A stretch of 64,000 bases of DNA from Alloacidobacterium dinghuense (GTDB lineage Bacteria; Acidobacteriota; Terriglobia; Terriglobales; Acidobacteriaceae): positions 3,782,001 to 3,846,000 of the forward strand of contig NZ_CP060394.1 in NCBI RefSeq assembly GCF_014274465.1, written 5' to 3'. Positions 8,526 through 16,628 of this stretch are shown one piece after another (the first letter of the stretch is position 1; every line of letters starts with the position of its first letter). The translations under genes were made by a program, and so were the position numbers. The notes beneath the pieces are model-generated. The model made no database searches. It was not told where the DNA came from and saw nothing but the letters and a program-made list of their open reading frames with translations.

Positions 8526-11500
8526 TCAAAAGTAGAATTTCGCGGCCAACTGCACGGCGCGTCCAGGTTGCGGATCGGCGTTTACGTCAGCGGTGCTGGC
8601 TCCAACAACGGACTGGACAGCACCGAACTGCGCGCCGTCGGTGAAGTTTGCGTCAGGGTTGGAGAAGTTGGCGTGATTGAAGGCGTTGAAGGATTCAAGA
8701 CGCAACTGGATGTAGCGCTGACCTTCAGCACCGAGCGGGAAGTTCTTTGCCAGCTCCAGGTTGGTGTAGTTGAAGCCGGGGCCATGGAAGAAGTTGCGCT
8801 TCGCATTGCCGAAGGCGCCTACGGGCTCCTGGGAAAAGATTGAGTTGTCGAACCAATTGCCCGTCTTGCGGACATCGAGCGACTTGACGCTGAAGGTGGA
8901 GGTTTCCACGTTATCCGGGCACGAATAATAGGTGTACTGATCGCAATACAGCGAATTGAACGTGCCGGAGTTGGTGATGGTGACGGGGAATCCGGTTTGC
9001 AGAGCTGTGACTCCGGTCAAGTGCCATCCACTGAGCGCTTCGCGCGCGATCAGGTTGTTCTTCCAACTTGCGAAGATCGGGATTTCGTAGTCGTAAGAAG
9101 CTACGAAACGATGACGTGCATCGTAGTCCGAATCGCCATAGGCGAGGTACTGGAAGCCGGGAAATGTATTGACGGTCGCGCCGTTAAAGCCGGAGCTTTC
9201 GAGGCCTGAGCCGTTGTCCAGTCCGTGGCTGAAGGTGTAAGCGAGGGTGAAGGCCAATCCATGGCTCGGACCCTTGGTGAGGCTGGCCTGCAGGGAATTG
9301 TAGCTTGAGGCACCGTCAGTGTGTTGCTGGCCGACGCTCAAGTACCAAGGTATGGTCGTGCCCGGGACGGTCGCAGGCTGCGTAAAGTACTGCGGGTAGT
9401 CTTGGTGGAGGCGAGCCCGGCCCGCAGTGCATGTCGCATCGGCGAGGCAGGCTGCATGGCCAGCCGCGGTGATGGGATCGCCCTCATACGCGCGGACCAG
9501 CTTCCGGCCCATCGAGCCAACATAGCCGATCTGCATGACCATGGTGGGGGAGATGGCGCGCTGAATGTTCAAGTTGTAGTTGTAAACGTACGGTACAGAA
9601 TAGTTTTTCGGATATGTGCTGATATCCAGTCCGGAATAGTTCGGCCAGTTCAGCGTCGCACCTGGGCTGGGGCGGACATAGGGGAACGGGTTAGGCTCGG
9701 AACCATTTCCGGCTACGTCTGTGAAGGGATTTGCAAAGCCTGGGCTGCCGCCGAAATCGCCTGCACCGAAGGAGTTCTTGAGCCACGGCGGATCGCTGAG
9801 GTTCTGCAACTGACCTTCTTCGGCGTCGCGGTTGTAGTAGAGACCGAAGCCGCCGCGCAGGGCGAACTCATGCGAACCCTGAGGACCGATCAGCTTCTCG
9901 GGGCCGGAAGACGGCGACCAGGCAAAGCCGAGGCGCGGACCGAAGTGATCCCACCTGGTGGTGGGGCCGCCTGCTTTGTTGCAGCCCGGGTCGGTCGGGA
10001 AGGTAAGGCCTGGAGGGCCACCGGGGAAGGCCTGAGAGGTTTCCGATCCCGGAGTCCAGCAGTTGATACCAAGACCACCGAACTGGTGGTTGCTGTTCGG
10101 AGTCTCTACATCCCATGCCAAGCCGTAGTTAAGGGTGAGATCGTTGGTGATCTTCCAGCTGTCCTGCCCATAGGCATAGTACTCATACGATCTGGCATCG
10201 ATGGCACTGCCAGAGGTCTGCGCGTATTGGTCGGGCACGCCAAGGACGAAGTCGAGGATCGGGTCGCCTGAGCTATATGGTCCGGCACCGTTGAAGGTGT
10301 AGTTGCCGTTGTTGTTGGCGGAGTAAGGGTTGTTTACCACAAACTGCTCGATCGACACACCGAACTTCAGGCTGTGGTTGCCAACGATTTTGGTGAAGTT
10401 GTCGGCCCCAGAAAGATTCGTGTCCTTGCGCGGCTGAGGACCTTCATTGCTGAAACCAAGGAAGCTCAGGCCCAAGGGGTTGTTGTTGAGACCTGCCACG
10501 CTGATGAGAGGCAGGCTCGATTGCGCAGAGTTGGGAACGATGTTGAAGCCGTAGGTTGCCGGATCGACAACCGTTGCCGGCTCAACGTCGGCATAGTTGA
10601 AGCGGAAGTAGCCTGCACGCAGTTCATTCAGTGTTGTCGAGCTAAATGTATGGGTCCAGGAAGCCATGAAGAGCTTGAAGTGGCGGGCATTGTTCATGCC
10701 AAACCCGGGCAGGTCGGATCCACCAAAGCTCAGTGTTCTCGTATCAGGATTGGACTGGAAGACGCTCGATCCCCAGATGGAATCGTTGTTCGTGGGGTGG
10801 TAGTCGAGACGGATGACACCCTGATCTGCCGCGCCGGTATTTGGAGAGTTGAAGTTGTAGTACGAGACACCGTTGCGAACTTCATTGGGCGCGGGGACAA
10901 ATTTATTCAGCAGATTCTGTGAGATGGAATTGTATTGGGATTGCGCGAGCTGCACCGTTCCACCCGGGAAGCAGGTATTCCAGGGAGTTCCCGCGGGGCA
11001 ACCGTTGATCGCAAAAGGTATCGGGTTTGTGGACAGGCCTGTGGCGTTGTTCGCACCGCTGCTGGCGAGGTTATTGTCACCGCTGAAGTCTCCGCCAATC
11101 TGCGATGTATTGAAGACCGGAGCCAGCGTAGTTGAACCGGTTCTGCGGCGATATCCCTGATAGCCAAGGAAGAAGAAGAGCTTGTCCTTAATGACCGGGC
11201 CGCCAATTGTGGCGCCGTAGAGGTTCTGGTGATAGGGCGGACGTGTCTGCGAGAAGTAGTTTCCATTGTTCAGAAACGTATCGCGATAGAAGTAGAAGGC
11301 GCTGCCGTGGAAGTGGTTGGCGCCTGACTTGATGGTCTGGTTGACGATGGCTCCGCTATTGCGGGCGAACTCCGGGTTCAGGGTGCTGGTGACGATGTTC
11401 TCTTCGGCCAGCGCGTCTGGATTGACGGCGATGCCTTCGGTCTGGAGTGGGCCATCATTGATATCAGCGCCATCGAGCAGGAAGGAGTTGCTCTGCGTCT

Positions 11501-12059
11501 GGCTGCCGTTGGCGGAATAGTTTCCGAAGCGATCGCTGGATTCGACACTACCCGGCTGGAGCTTCTGAAGACCGGATGCGTCGCGGCCAAGGAGCGGCAT
11601 GGTCTCAATCTGCTGGCTGGTGACGACCTGCTTGAGCTGCGTGTCCGCAGTTTCAACCTGGACGGCTGCAGCCTGCACTTGGACGGTCTGCGAGGCGGCA
11701 CCGATCTGAAGTTGGGCCGGAACGTCGCGATTGTCATTCAGATGCAGGGTGAGGCCGGAGGTCTGAAAGTCCTCGAAGCCGGCAGCGTGGACCGTAACGG
11801 TGTAGGGGCCACCGATCTGCAATTGGGGCATGGTGTAGTAGCCCTGGCTATCGCTCGTTACTGTTGTCTTAATACCTGTGCTGGTATTGATTGCCGTCAC
11901 TGTCGCGTTGGGAACGACAGCACCACTGGAATCAGTTACCGTGCCGTGAACGGTGGCGTATGTGACCTGCGCCAAGGCCCGATTCTGGAGTCCAAGAAGG
12001 ACCAGAAACAAGGCGACTGTTCCATACAATAATTTTGATTTCAATAATTTATCGGTCAT
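8526..12059 (-). CDS. TonB-dependent receptor-like outer-membrane protein with N-terminal carboxypeptidase-regulatory domain
   Basis: The 1177-residue product has a signal peptide (to about residue 30, ending NRALAQ) after a GGAGAGG ribosome site. The regulatory fold follows (ATVHGTVTDSSGAVVPNATV), then a plug region (GRDASGLQKLQPG; NSFLLDGADINDGPLQ; NSGAIVNQTIKSGANHFHGS) and a barrel ending in QLAAKFYF. It resembles the neighbouring receptor in layout but not closely in sequence, so the pair is not a recent duplication. Tandem placement in the same direction, separate terminators and the shared 20-bp upstream element point to independently transcribed but co-regulated genes. The ligand cannot be told from the sequence. 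Confidence 0.9.
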   Translation of the reverse strand: MTDKLLKSKLLYGTVALFLVLLGLQNRALAQVTYATVHGTVTDSSGAVVPNATVTAINTSTGIKTTVTSDSQGYYTMPQLQIGGPYTVTVHAAGFEDFQTSGLTLHLNDNRDVPAQLQIGAASQTVQVQAAAVQVETADTQLKQVVTSQQIETMPLLGRDASGLQKLQPGSVESSDRFGNYSANGSQTQSNSFLLDGADINDGPLQTEGIAVNPDALAEENIVTSTLNPEFARNSGAIVNQTIKSGANHFHGSAFYFYRDTFLNNGNYFSQTRPPYHQNLYGATIGGPVIKDKLFFFLGYQGYRRRTGSTTLAPVFNTSQIGGDFSGDNNLASSGANNATGLSTNPIPFAINGCPAGTPWNTCFPGGTVQLAQSQYNSISQNLLNKFVPAPNEVRNGVSYYNFNSPNTGAADQGVIRLDYHPTNNDSIWGSSVFQSNPDTRTLSFGGSDLPGFGMNNARHFKLFMASWTHTFSSTTLNELRAGYFRFNYADVEPATVVDPATYGFNIVPNSAQSSLPLISVAGLNNNPLGLSFLGFSNEGPQPRKDTNLSGADNFTKIVGNHSLKFGVSIEQFVVNNPYSANNNGNYTFNGAGPYSSGDPILDFVLGVPDQYAQTSGSAIDARSYEYYAYGQDSWKITNDLTLNYGLAWDVETPNSNHQFGGLGINCWTPGSETSQAFPGGPPGLTFPTDPGCNKAGGPTTRWDHFGPRLGFAWSPSSGPEKLIGPQGSHEFALRGGFGLYYNRDAEEGQLQNLSDPPWLKNSFGAGDFGGSPGFANPFTDVAGNGSEPNPFPYVRPSPGATLNWPNYSGLDISTYPKNYSVPYVYNYNLNIQRAISPTMVMQIGYVGSMGRKLVRAYEGDPITAAGHAACLADATCTAGRARLHQDYPQYFTQPATVPGTTIPWYLSVGQQHTDGASSYNSLQASLTKGPSHGLAFTLAYTFSHGLDNGSGLESSGFNGATVNTFPGFQYLAYGDSDYDARHRFVASYDYEIPIFASWKNNLIAREALSGWHLTGVTALQTGFPVTITNSGTFNSLYCDQYTYYSCPDNVETSTFSVKSLDVRKTGNWFDNSIFSQEPVGAFGNAKRNFFHGPGFNYTNLELAKNFPLGAEGQRYIQLRLESFNAFNHANFSNPDANFTDGAQFGAVQSVVGASTADVNADPQPGRAVQLAAKFYF

Positions 12060-12212
12060 TTCCTCTCCACCTATACGCGTTCAACTGACCTAGCAATTCC
12101 GAGTGGGTCCAGCCGCCTTCTATCTGGGGCGAGCCTCTATTAATCTCGGAGTAACTATTGTGCAATTAGTTAACCATTGGGAAGGGTATATGAGGAAATG
12201 AGGCAAAATGCT

Positions 12213-12232
12213 TATTTAACAATTAGTTAATA
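12213..12232. promoter_or_regulatory. second copy of the shared receptor upstream element
   Basis: TATTTAACAATTAGTTAATA lies in a very AT-rich tract (about 12150-12300) upstream of the receptor gene starting at 12059. A partial further copy of the core (CAATTAGTTAA) is seen near 12164. The 20-mer matches the element at 8361-8380 in 17 positions. The tract also precedes yggS on the other side, so it may serve as a divergent promoter region. Confidence 0.4.
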
Positions 12233-12340
12233 AATTAAATATAAATGTTAATTTATTAATCAATTAATAAATATACATTTTTTAGAAGACTCAATTCCAG
12301 AGCCTGTAGAACGGCCTGGGCGCTACAATCACGTCTGGAA

Positions 12341-13093
12341 ATGTTCACGAGCGAAGCGATCCAAGAAAATGTCGTCCGTATTGCGGAGAGAATCCATTCG
12401 GCCTGTGCGCGCTCAGGGCGGAGGGAAAGCCAAGTAAAGTTGATGGCTGTTTCGAAGACGCACCCGGCCGAGGCGATTGCGGCCGGCTTTGCGGCGGGGC
12501 TGCGGCTGTTTGGCGAGAACAGGGTGCAGGAATTTCAGCAAAAGGCCAGCGATTTAAAGGGCTTAGGGTTAGACGTCGAAGGACTTGCGGCGGCTTCTGG
12601 TGAGAGTGCGGCGGTTCATTTGATTGGACATCTGCAGTCGAACAAGAGCGCGCGGGCGGCGGAGATTTTCTCTGGCGTTGACACGGTCGATTCACTGCGA
12701 CTGGCGCAGAGGCTGGATGAGGCGGCAAAGAAACTTGGGCGCAGGCTGCCGGTGCTGGTCGAGATCAAGCTGAGCGATGAGGCGGCGAAGAGTGGACTTG
12801 GTGCTGAGTCGCCGGAACTGGCTGAGTTGCTGGAGCGGCTGCCGGATCTTGGCAATCTTGAGATGCGCGGGCTGATGACAGTGGCGCCGCTTGATGAAAA
12901 TCCGGAGACAGCACGGGCTTGTTTTCGGCGGCTGCGGTTGCTGCGGGATGAGCGGGCGGCACGGCACCAGCGACTGGATTTCGGCGAGCTATCGATGGGG
13001 ATGTCGGGCGATTTTGAGATTGCCGTTGAGGAAGGGTCGACGCTGGTGCGGATCGGGACGGCGATCTTTGGGGCTCGGCCTAAACCGGCATGA
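12341..13093 (+). CDS. YggS/PLPBP family pyridoxal-phosphate-binding protein
   Basis: Members of this family are single-domain alanine-racemase-fold proteins that bind PLP, take part in vitamin B6 homeostasis and have no confirmed catalytic reaction. The 250 residues are normal for the family. The PLP lysine lies in [13 protein letters not shown] (Lys39). [30 protein letters not shown] and the C-terminal [27 protein letters not shown] are all typical. It diverges from the receptor gene at 12059. The next downstream sequence is a frameshifted DUF167/YggU remnant; yggS and yggU are frequent neighbours in bacteria, so the pair looks ancestral with the second member decaying here. Confidence 0.92.
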   Translation: MFTSEAIQENVVRIAERIHSACARSGRRESQVKLMAVSKTHPAEAIAAGFAAGLRLFGENRVQEFQQKASDLKGLGLDVEGLAAASGESAAVHLIGHLQSNKSARAAEIFSGVDTVDSLRLAQRLDEAAKKLGRRLPVLVEIKLSDEAAKSGLGAESPELAELLERLPDLGNLEMRGLMTVAPLDENPETARACFRRLRLLRDERAARHQRLDFGELSMGMSGDFEIAVEEGSTLVRIGTAIFGARPKPA

Positions 13094-13118
13094 TGGGGCT
13101 ACGGGAATCGGAAGCAGG

Positions 13119-13375
13119 GTGAGCTTTGCGTTGCGGATGCAGTCTCGGGCGAGGCGTACGGAGATTGTCGGGACGCTTGGCGATGCATTGAAGGTTGCCG
13201 TGGCTGCTCCTCCGGTGGAGGGTAAGAGCGAATGAGGCATTGATTCCCTTCTTTGCTGAGCTGCTTGCGGTTTCGCGATCTTCGGTGGAGATTGTTGGTG
13301 GTGGCGTCGCGGAATAAGGTGGTTCGGGTGACTGGGGTGACGTCCGAGTTAGTGCGAGATCGATTGGGAGTTTGA
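13119..13375 (+). pseudogene. DUF167 (YggU family) pseudogene with two frameshifts
   Basis: Three reading frames joined together give one DUF167 protein. Frame A from GTG 13119 reads VSFALRMQSRARRTEIVG and DALKVAVAAPPVEGK. An extra base near 13225-13228 breaks it and leads to TGA at 13233. Frame B continues NEALIPFFAELLAVSRSSVEIVGG until an extra base near 13299-13303 would give TAA at 13315. Frame C ends SRNKVVRVTGVTSELVRDRLGV and stops at 13375. The joined product has the family's usual order and length (about 85 residues), including the APPVEGKxNEAL signature. Either the gene is dead in this strain or the two shifts are sequencing errors in a GGT/GTG-rich stretch. It follows yggS by 25 bp. 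Confidence 0.75.
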
Positions 13376-13399
13376 TTCCCTAGTTTGGGTTCTTGCTTT

Positions 13400-13422
13400 C
13401 CCACATCTCTCCGAGATGTGGG
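13400..13422. repeat. inverted repeat (REP-like hairpin)
   Basis: CCCACATCT and AGATGTGGG are perfect 9-bp arms around a 5-nt centre, followed by GGCACCC. The hairpin lies directly before the dispersed repeat at 13454-13485, so the two may belong to one composite intergenic element. There is no T-run, which argues against an ordinary terminator. Confidence 0.45.
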
Positions 13423-13453
13423 GCACCCATTTCCGTGCTACACCTCAAATAAC

Positions 13454-13485
13454 AGCAGATCCTTCGCTCCGCTCAGGATGACAAC
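13454..13485. repeat. dispersed intergenic repeat, copy 1
   Basis: The core AGCAGATCCTTCGCT, then CCGCTCAGGATGACAAC, recurs at 16566-16594 with small changes. Read on the opposite strand, it encodes the VILSGAKDLLL-type peptides that often turn up in spurious ORFs of Acidobacteriota genomes. It lies between the DUF167 remnant and the symporter gene. Confidence 0.6.
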
Positions 13486-13554
13486 CTTGTAACGTTGTTC
13501 CCAGTTTGAGGCTTTCCCCGTAGACTGACAGTTTACGTCTCCTAAAGGAAGAAC

Positions 13555-14997
13555 ATGAGTCATCTCTACGCCGTGGTGGTCGGCGCTATCGTTCTTACTC
13601 TGCTTGTGGTGTCGCTGACACGGCTGGGCAAGGTCAAGACCAAGGCTGATTATCTGGTTGCGGGGCGGTCGCTGCCAGCGTTTGTGCTGGTGTTTACGCT
13701 GCTCTCTTCGTGGATCGGGTCGGGGTCGCTGCTGGGCGGCGCGGAGAATGCTTACAACCACGGGCTGGTGGCCCTGTGGCAGGGCGGCGGCGGATGGGCG
13801 GGGCTGCTGCTGATCTACTTTATTGCGCCAAGGGCGCGGCGGTCGGCGAAGTTTACGATTCCCGATTTGCTGGAGTCTCGCTATAACCAGACGGCGCGCG
13901 TGCTGGGCGTGATTGCGGTGCTGTTTGCGTACACGGCGATTACGAGCTATCAGCTGATTGGCGGCGGAGATATTCTCAGCCTGATTTTTCCCACGGTGAT
14001 CTCGCCGGATTTCGGCAAATACATCATGGCGGCGTTTGTGATTGTGTTTACGGCGATTGCCGGGATGTCGTCGGTCGCGTATATGGATGTGGTGATCGGG
14101 CTGCTGGCGACGGTAACAATGCTGATTGCGCTGCCGGTGCTGATGCATTCGGTGGGCGGATGGAGCGGATTTCATGCGGAGCTGCCTGCTTCGCATTTCA
14201 CTCCGCTGGGGGATGACACTCTGATGCAGGCGTTGGAGTTGTTTGTGCCGACGTGCCTGCTGATGCTGGGGAATCAGGCGATGTATCAGAAGTTTTTCTC
14301 GGCCAAGTCAGAGAAAGATGCGCGCGTGGCGGTAGTGGGGTGGATCTGCGGCACGGTAGTTCTGGAAACGGTGATTGTGCTGCTCGCGATGGTAGGGCAT
14401 GTGCTGGCGATCAAGAGCGGCGCGTCACCGTTTCCGCGGGAGATTCTGGCGTTTACAGCGCTGCACAGTTTGCCAGGACTGCTGGGTGCGCTGCTGATGG
14501 GCGCGATCTTCGCGAAGATTATTTCGACGGCGAATAATTTTCTGTTCTCGCCTGCGACCAACCTGGTGAATGACATTTTCGTGCGCTACATTGCGCCGGA
14601 GGCTTCGAATAAGCGGATTCTGATCGTTTCGCGATTGATGGTGGTGCTGCTGGGGATCTGGGCGCTGTATCAGGCGCTGCATACCGGGTCGGTGCTGAAA
14701 AAGGCGCTGTATGCTTACACCATTTATTCGGCGGCGCTGACGCCGGTGATTCTGGCGGCTTTTTATTCGAAGCGCGTGAATGCGGCCGGCGCGGTGACTG
14801 CGATTTTCGCGGGTACATTTATTACTGTCTTCTGGGATTCGAGCTTCGTGCACAATCATTTGCCCGCCGTACTGGCGCAGCGGGACGCGATTTTTCCCGC
14901 ACTGATTGTCGCGGTGCTTTGCCTGGTTGTGGTGAGCGCGCTGACCAAGCCGCCACGCAAGGATCAGGTTGCCATTTTCTTTGGCGAGAAGGCATAA
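13555..14997 (+). CDS. sodium:solute symporter family transporter
   Basis: The 480-residue protein is almost wholly membrane-embedded, with about 13 hydrophobic segments as expected for the SSS (SLC5-like, LeuT-fold) family. Near the N-terminus KTKADYLVAGRSLPAFVLVF is the classic first-loop signature, followed by the SSWIGSGSLLGGAENAYNHG segment and AISTANNFLFSPATN-like residues (here KIISTANNFLFSPATN), which form part of the substrate/Na+ pathway. A good ribosome site (AAGGAAG) precedes ATG 13555. The substrate cannot be assigned. The gene stands alone and ends at a terminator hairpin (15002-15040). Confidence 0.88.
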   Translation: MSHLYAVVVGAIVLTLLVVSLTRLGKVKTKADYLVAGRSLPAFVLVFTLLSSWIGSGSLLGGAENAYNHGLVALWQGGGGWAGLLLIYFIAPRARRSAKFTIPDLLESRYNQTARVLGVIAVLFAYTAITSYQLIGGGDILSLIFPTVISPDFGKYIMAAFVIVFTAIAGMSSVAYMDVVIGLLATVTMLIALPVLMHSVGGWSGFHAELPASHFTPLGDDTLMQALELFVPTCLLMLGNQAMYQKFFSAKSEKDARVAVVGWICGTVVLETVIVLLAMVGHVLAIKSGASPFPREILAFTALHSLPGLLGALLMGAIFAKIISTANNFLFSPATNLVNDIFVRYIAPEASNKRILIVSRLMVVLLGIWALYQALHTGSVLKKALYAYTIYSAALTPVILAAFYSKRVNAAGAVTAIFAGTFITVFWDSSFVHNHLPAVLAQRDAIFPALIVAVLCLVVVSALTKPPRKDQVAIFFGEKA

Positions 14998-15001
14998 AAA
15001 T

Positions 15002-15040
15002 AGGCAGGCGGCCTGGGGTTGGGTTAAGCCGCCTGCCTTT
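15002..15040 (+). terminator. intrinsic terminator after the symporter gene
   Basis: An 11-bp GC-rich stem (AGGCAGGCGGC / GCCGCCTGCCT) encloses a 15-nt loop and is followed by a short T-run. It starts five bases after the TAA of the symporter. Confidence 0.7.
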
Positions 15041-15368
15041 CGCAGGGTCGAGAAGCAGGTTTCGGAGTTGCTTCTACCCGTGTAAAACTGCGATCTCCGG
15101 TTTTTGTTCCATGTCGCTCCGAAATTTTTTCAGGAGCGATATCAAGCTGCACATTGCGATGGGCTTGATGTTGCCTTGTCCACCCACGGCCTCGGGGGCA
15201 GGATGACGCAATTCGCTGGGAGACCGGCTCTCGCCTTAGAGCTCCTGGCTTGCCGAAGGCAGCGTATCGGAATTCTTTTTGGTGTCCGACTGAATTGGGA
15301 TTATCTGTGGGCTGTCTGCGATGAACCGATTCCTTCGCGATGTAGAGAGCATTTGCTAGGCTAGGCCC
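15041..15368 (+). other. intergenic region before the DUF503 gene
   Basis: I see no convincing gene. The short ORFs on both strands lack family resemblance. A 7-bp inverted repeat (TCGCTCC / GGAGCGA, 15114-15140) surrounds a T-rich loop and could be a weak hairpin. Confidence 0.4.
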
Positions 15369-15665
15369 ATGCCGGTTGCGGTGCTCACGCTGGAGATTCG
15401 TATCGAGAATGCTCATTCGCTCAAAGATCGTCGGCAGGTGGTGCGCAGTTTGAAGGAAAAGCTGCAAAACGGCTTCAATATTTCGGTGGCAGAGATGGAT
15501 GAAGCAGTTACCTGGCAGTCGGCGACGATTGGCGTCGCTGCGATCTCAGGCTCGCGGGATTACCTGGCCGGGTTGATGAAGCAGGTTGAGGATGCGGCTG
15601 TGCGTATCAGCAACGATCTGGGCGCGCAGGTGGCAGATGCGTGGTGGGAGTACCTGGAGAACTGA
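15369..15665 (+). CDS. DUF503 family protein (YlxP-like)
   Basis: The 98 residues cover the whole DUF503 domain: MPVAVLTLEIRIENAHSLKD, then RRQVVRSLKEKLQNGFNISV, AEMD, and WQSATIGVAAISGS. Family members are small ferredoxin-like-fold proteins encoded next to rbfA in many bacteria and are thought to be linked to ribosome or translation functions; the biochemical role is not settled. Here rbfA follows after 490 bp, with a terminator-like hairpin between, so the pair may not be one transcript. The ribosome site is weak (GGC), but the ATG is the only start that keeps the conserved first strand intact. Confidence 0.88.
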   Translation: MPVAVLTLEIRIENAHSLKDRRQVVRSLKEKLQNGFNISVAEMDEAVTWQSATIGVAAISGSRDYLAGLMKQVEDAAVRISNDLGAQVADAWWEYLEN

Positions 15666-15875
15666 TCTGGCCAGGCTGGGCACGCCTCGGATTGGGTAAT
15701 GCTCCGATTGACGGTCCGATTAACAAATCTGTTGCAGTTTATTGTCGACTTAGGTAACCGATCGTTGATTACGACTGTTTGGCATCGTGAAACTAAGATG
15801 GGATTGGCTTAGGCCCCGAGAGACTTTACATTTCAAACATTGAGTAGCACTTGGGGGAGGGCTACTGAATTGTGG
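15666..15875 (+). other. intergenic region between DUF503 and rbfA (first part)
   Basis: No gene is visible. The full gap reaches 16155 and includes the hairpin at 15876-15905 and, after it, a GTGGCGCCAC palindrome near 15940. The rbfA promoter probably lies in the AT-richer part after 16040. Confidence 0.4.
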
Positions 15876-15905
15876 CGCCTGTGGAATAACTTCCACAGGC
15901 GTTTT
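15876..15905 (+). terminator. terminator-like hairpin upstream of rbfA
   Basis: A perfect 10-bp stem (CGCCTGTGGA / TCCACAGGCG) with a 6-nt loop is followed by TTTT. It lies 210 bp after the DUF503 stop and 250 bp before rbfA. It may end the upstream transcript or act as an attenuator in a long rbfA leader. Confidence 0.55.
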
Positions 15906-16155
15906 ACATTTTGGCGCAAACCTGGCGCTTGCAAGGCCGTGGCGCCACTTTGATATCCGATCCTCGTTGCGTTTTTCGTCCTTTCGCAACGGTAATTTTT
16001 CTTTTCTCTGCGGGTCCTGTTGCGCCGACGTAAGTGGTTTCCTTTCAACCGTCATTCATTGCGACAGCACAACTTTTACATTTACCTGCTTACTTTTGTG
16101 CAACGCAGGCCGTCTGGTCTGATATTCTCAATCGTTTAACCAAAGGAAGTTTGAG

Positions 16156-16533
16156 ATGCCAGAGCAACGGGCGCGCAAGTACCACCAGGACCGCGTGGCG
16201 GAGACGCTGCGTGAAGAAATAGGAGCGATGATCGAAGGCGAATTATCGGATCCGCGAATCAGCTTTGCCTATGTAAGCCAGGTTGTGCTGAATCCTGGGG
16301 GGAAGTCGGCGCTGATTTATGTCGCGGTCGATGGCGGCCCCGAAGAAGAAAAGCAGACGATCGAGGGCTTGATGGCGGCGCGGGGTTACATCCGACATGA
16401 ACTGCTGGAGCGTATGGGAGTGCGGCATGTTCCGGATCTTTCGTTCCATATCGACCGGTCAGAAAAGATGAAGACGCGGATTGATGAACTGCTGGGCCGG
16501 GCGCAAAAGAGACAGAAAAGCGTGGCTGAGTAA
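16156..16533 (+). CDS. rbfA: ribosome-binding factor A
   Basis: RbfA binds the 30S subunit and assists maturation of the 16S rRNA 5' region. The 125 residues are standard length. The N-terminus RARKYHQDRVAETLREEIG is typical for the KH-like fold, with GELSDPRISFAYVSQVVL and the C-terminal VRHVPDLSFHIDRSEKMKTRIDELL. A strong ribosome site (AAGGAAG) precedes ATG 16156. DUF503 lies upstream and an NrnA-type DHH phosphoesterase downstream, the gene order often seen at the end of the nusA-infB cluster, although infB is not in this window. Confidence 0.95.
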   Translation: MPEQRARKYHQDRVAETLREEIGAMIEGELSDPRISFAYVSQVVLNPGGKSALIYVAVDGGPEEEKQTIEGLMAARGYIRHELLERMGVRHVPDLSFHIDRSEKMKTRIDELLGRAQKRQKSVAE

Positions 16534-16565
16534 GGCTGGGAAACTTTTAAGTGAAGAAAGGCAAA

Positions 16566-16594
16566 AGCAGATCCTTCGCTGCACTCAGGACAAC
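16566..16594. repeat. dispersed intergenic repeat, copy 2
   Basis: AGCAGATCCTTCGCT followed by GCACTCAGG and ACAAC matches copy 1 (13454-13485), apart from two substitutions and the loss of three bases (ATG). It fills much of the 95-bp gap between rbfA and the DHH phosphoesterase gene. Confidence 0.6.
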
Positions 16595-16628
16595 AATTCC
16601 TGAGTTTGTATGAAACCAACAGGGGCCC

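Noticed and set aside
9321-10271. 316-residue plus-strand ORF
   Set aside because: It is antisense to the well-supported TonB receptor gene at 8526-12059 and its translation resembles no protein family.
13438-14196. 252-residue minus-strand ORF ending in VILSGAKDLLLFEV
   Set aside because: Its C-terminus is the translated dispersed repeat and the rest is antisense to the sodium:solute symporter.
15114-15140. TCGCTCC / GGAGCGA hairpin with T-rich loop
   Set aside because: The T-run lies inside the loop, not after the stem, and no gene ends close by, so it is not a convincing terminator.
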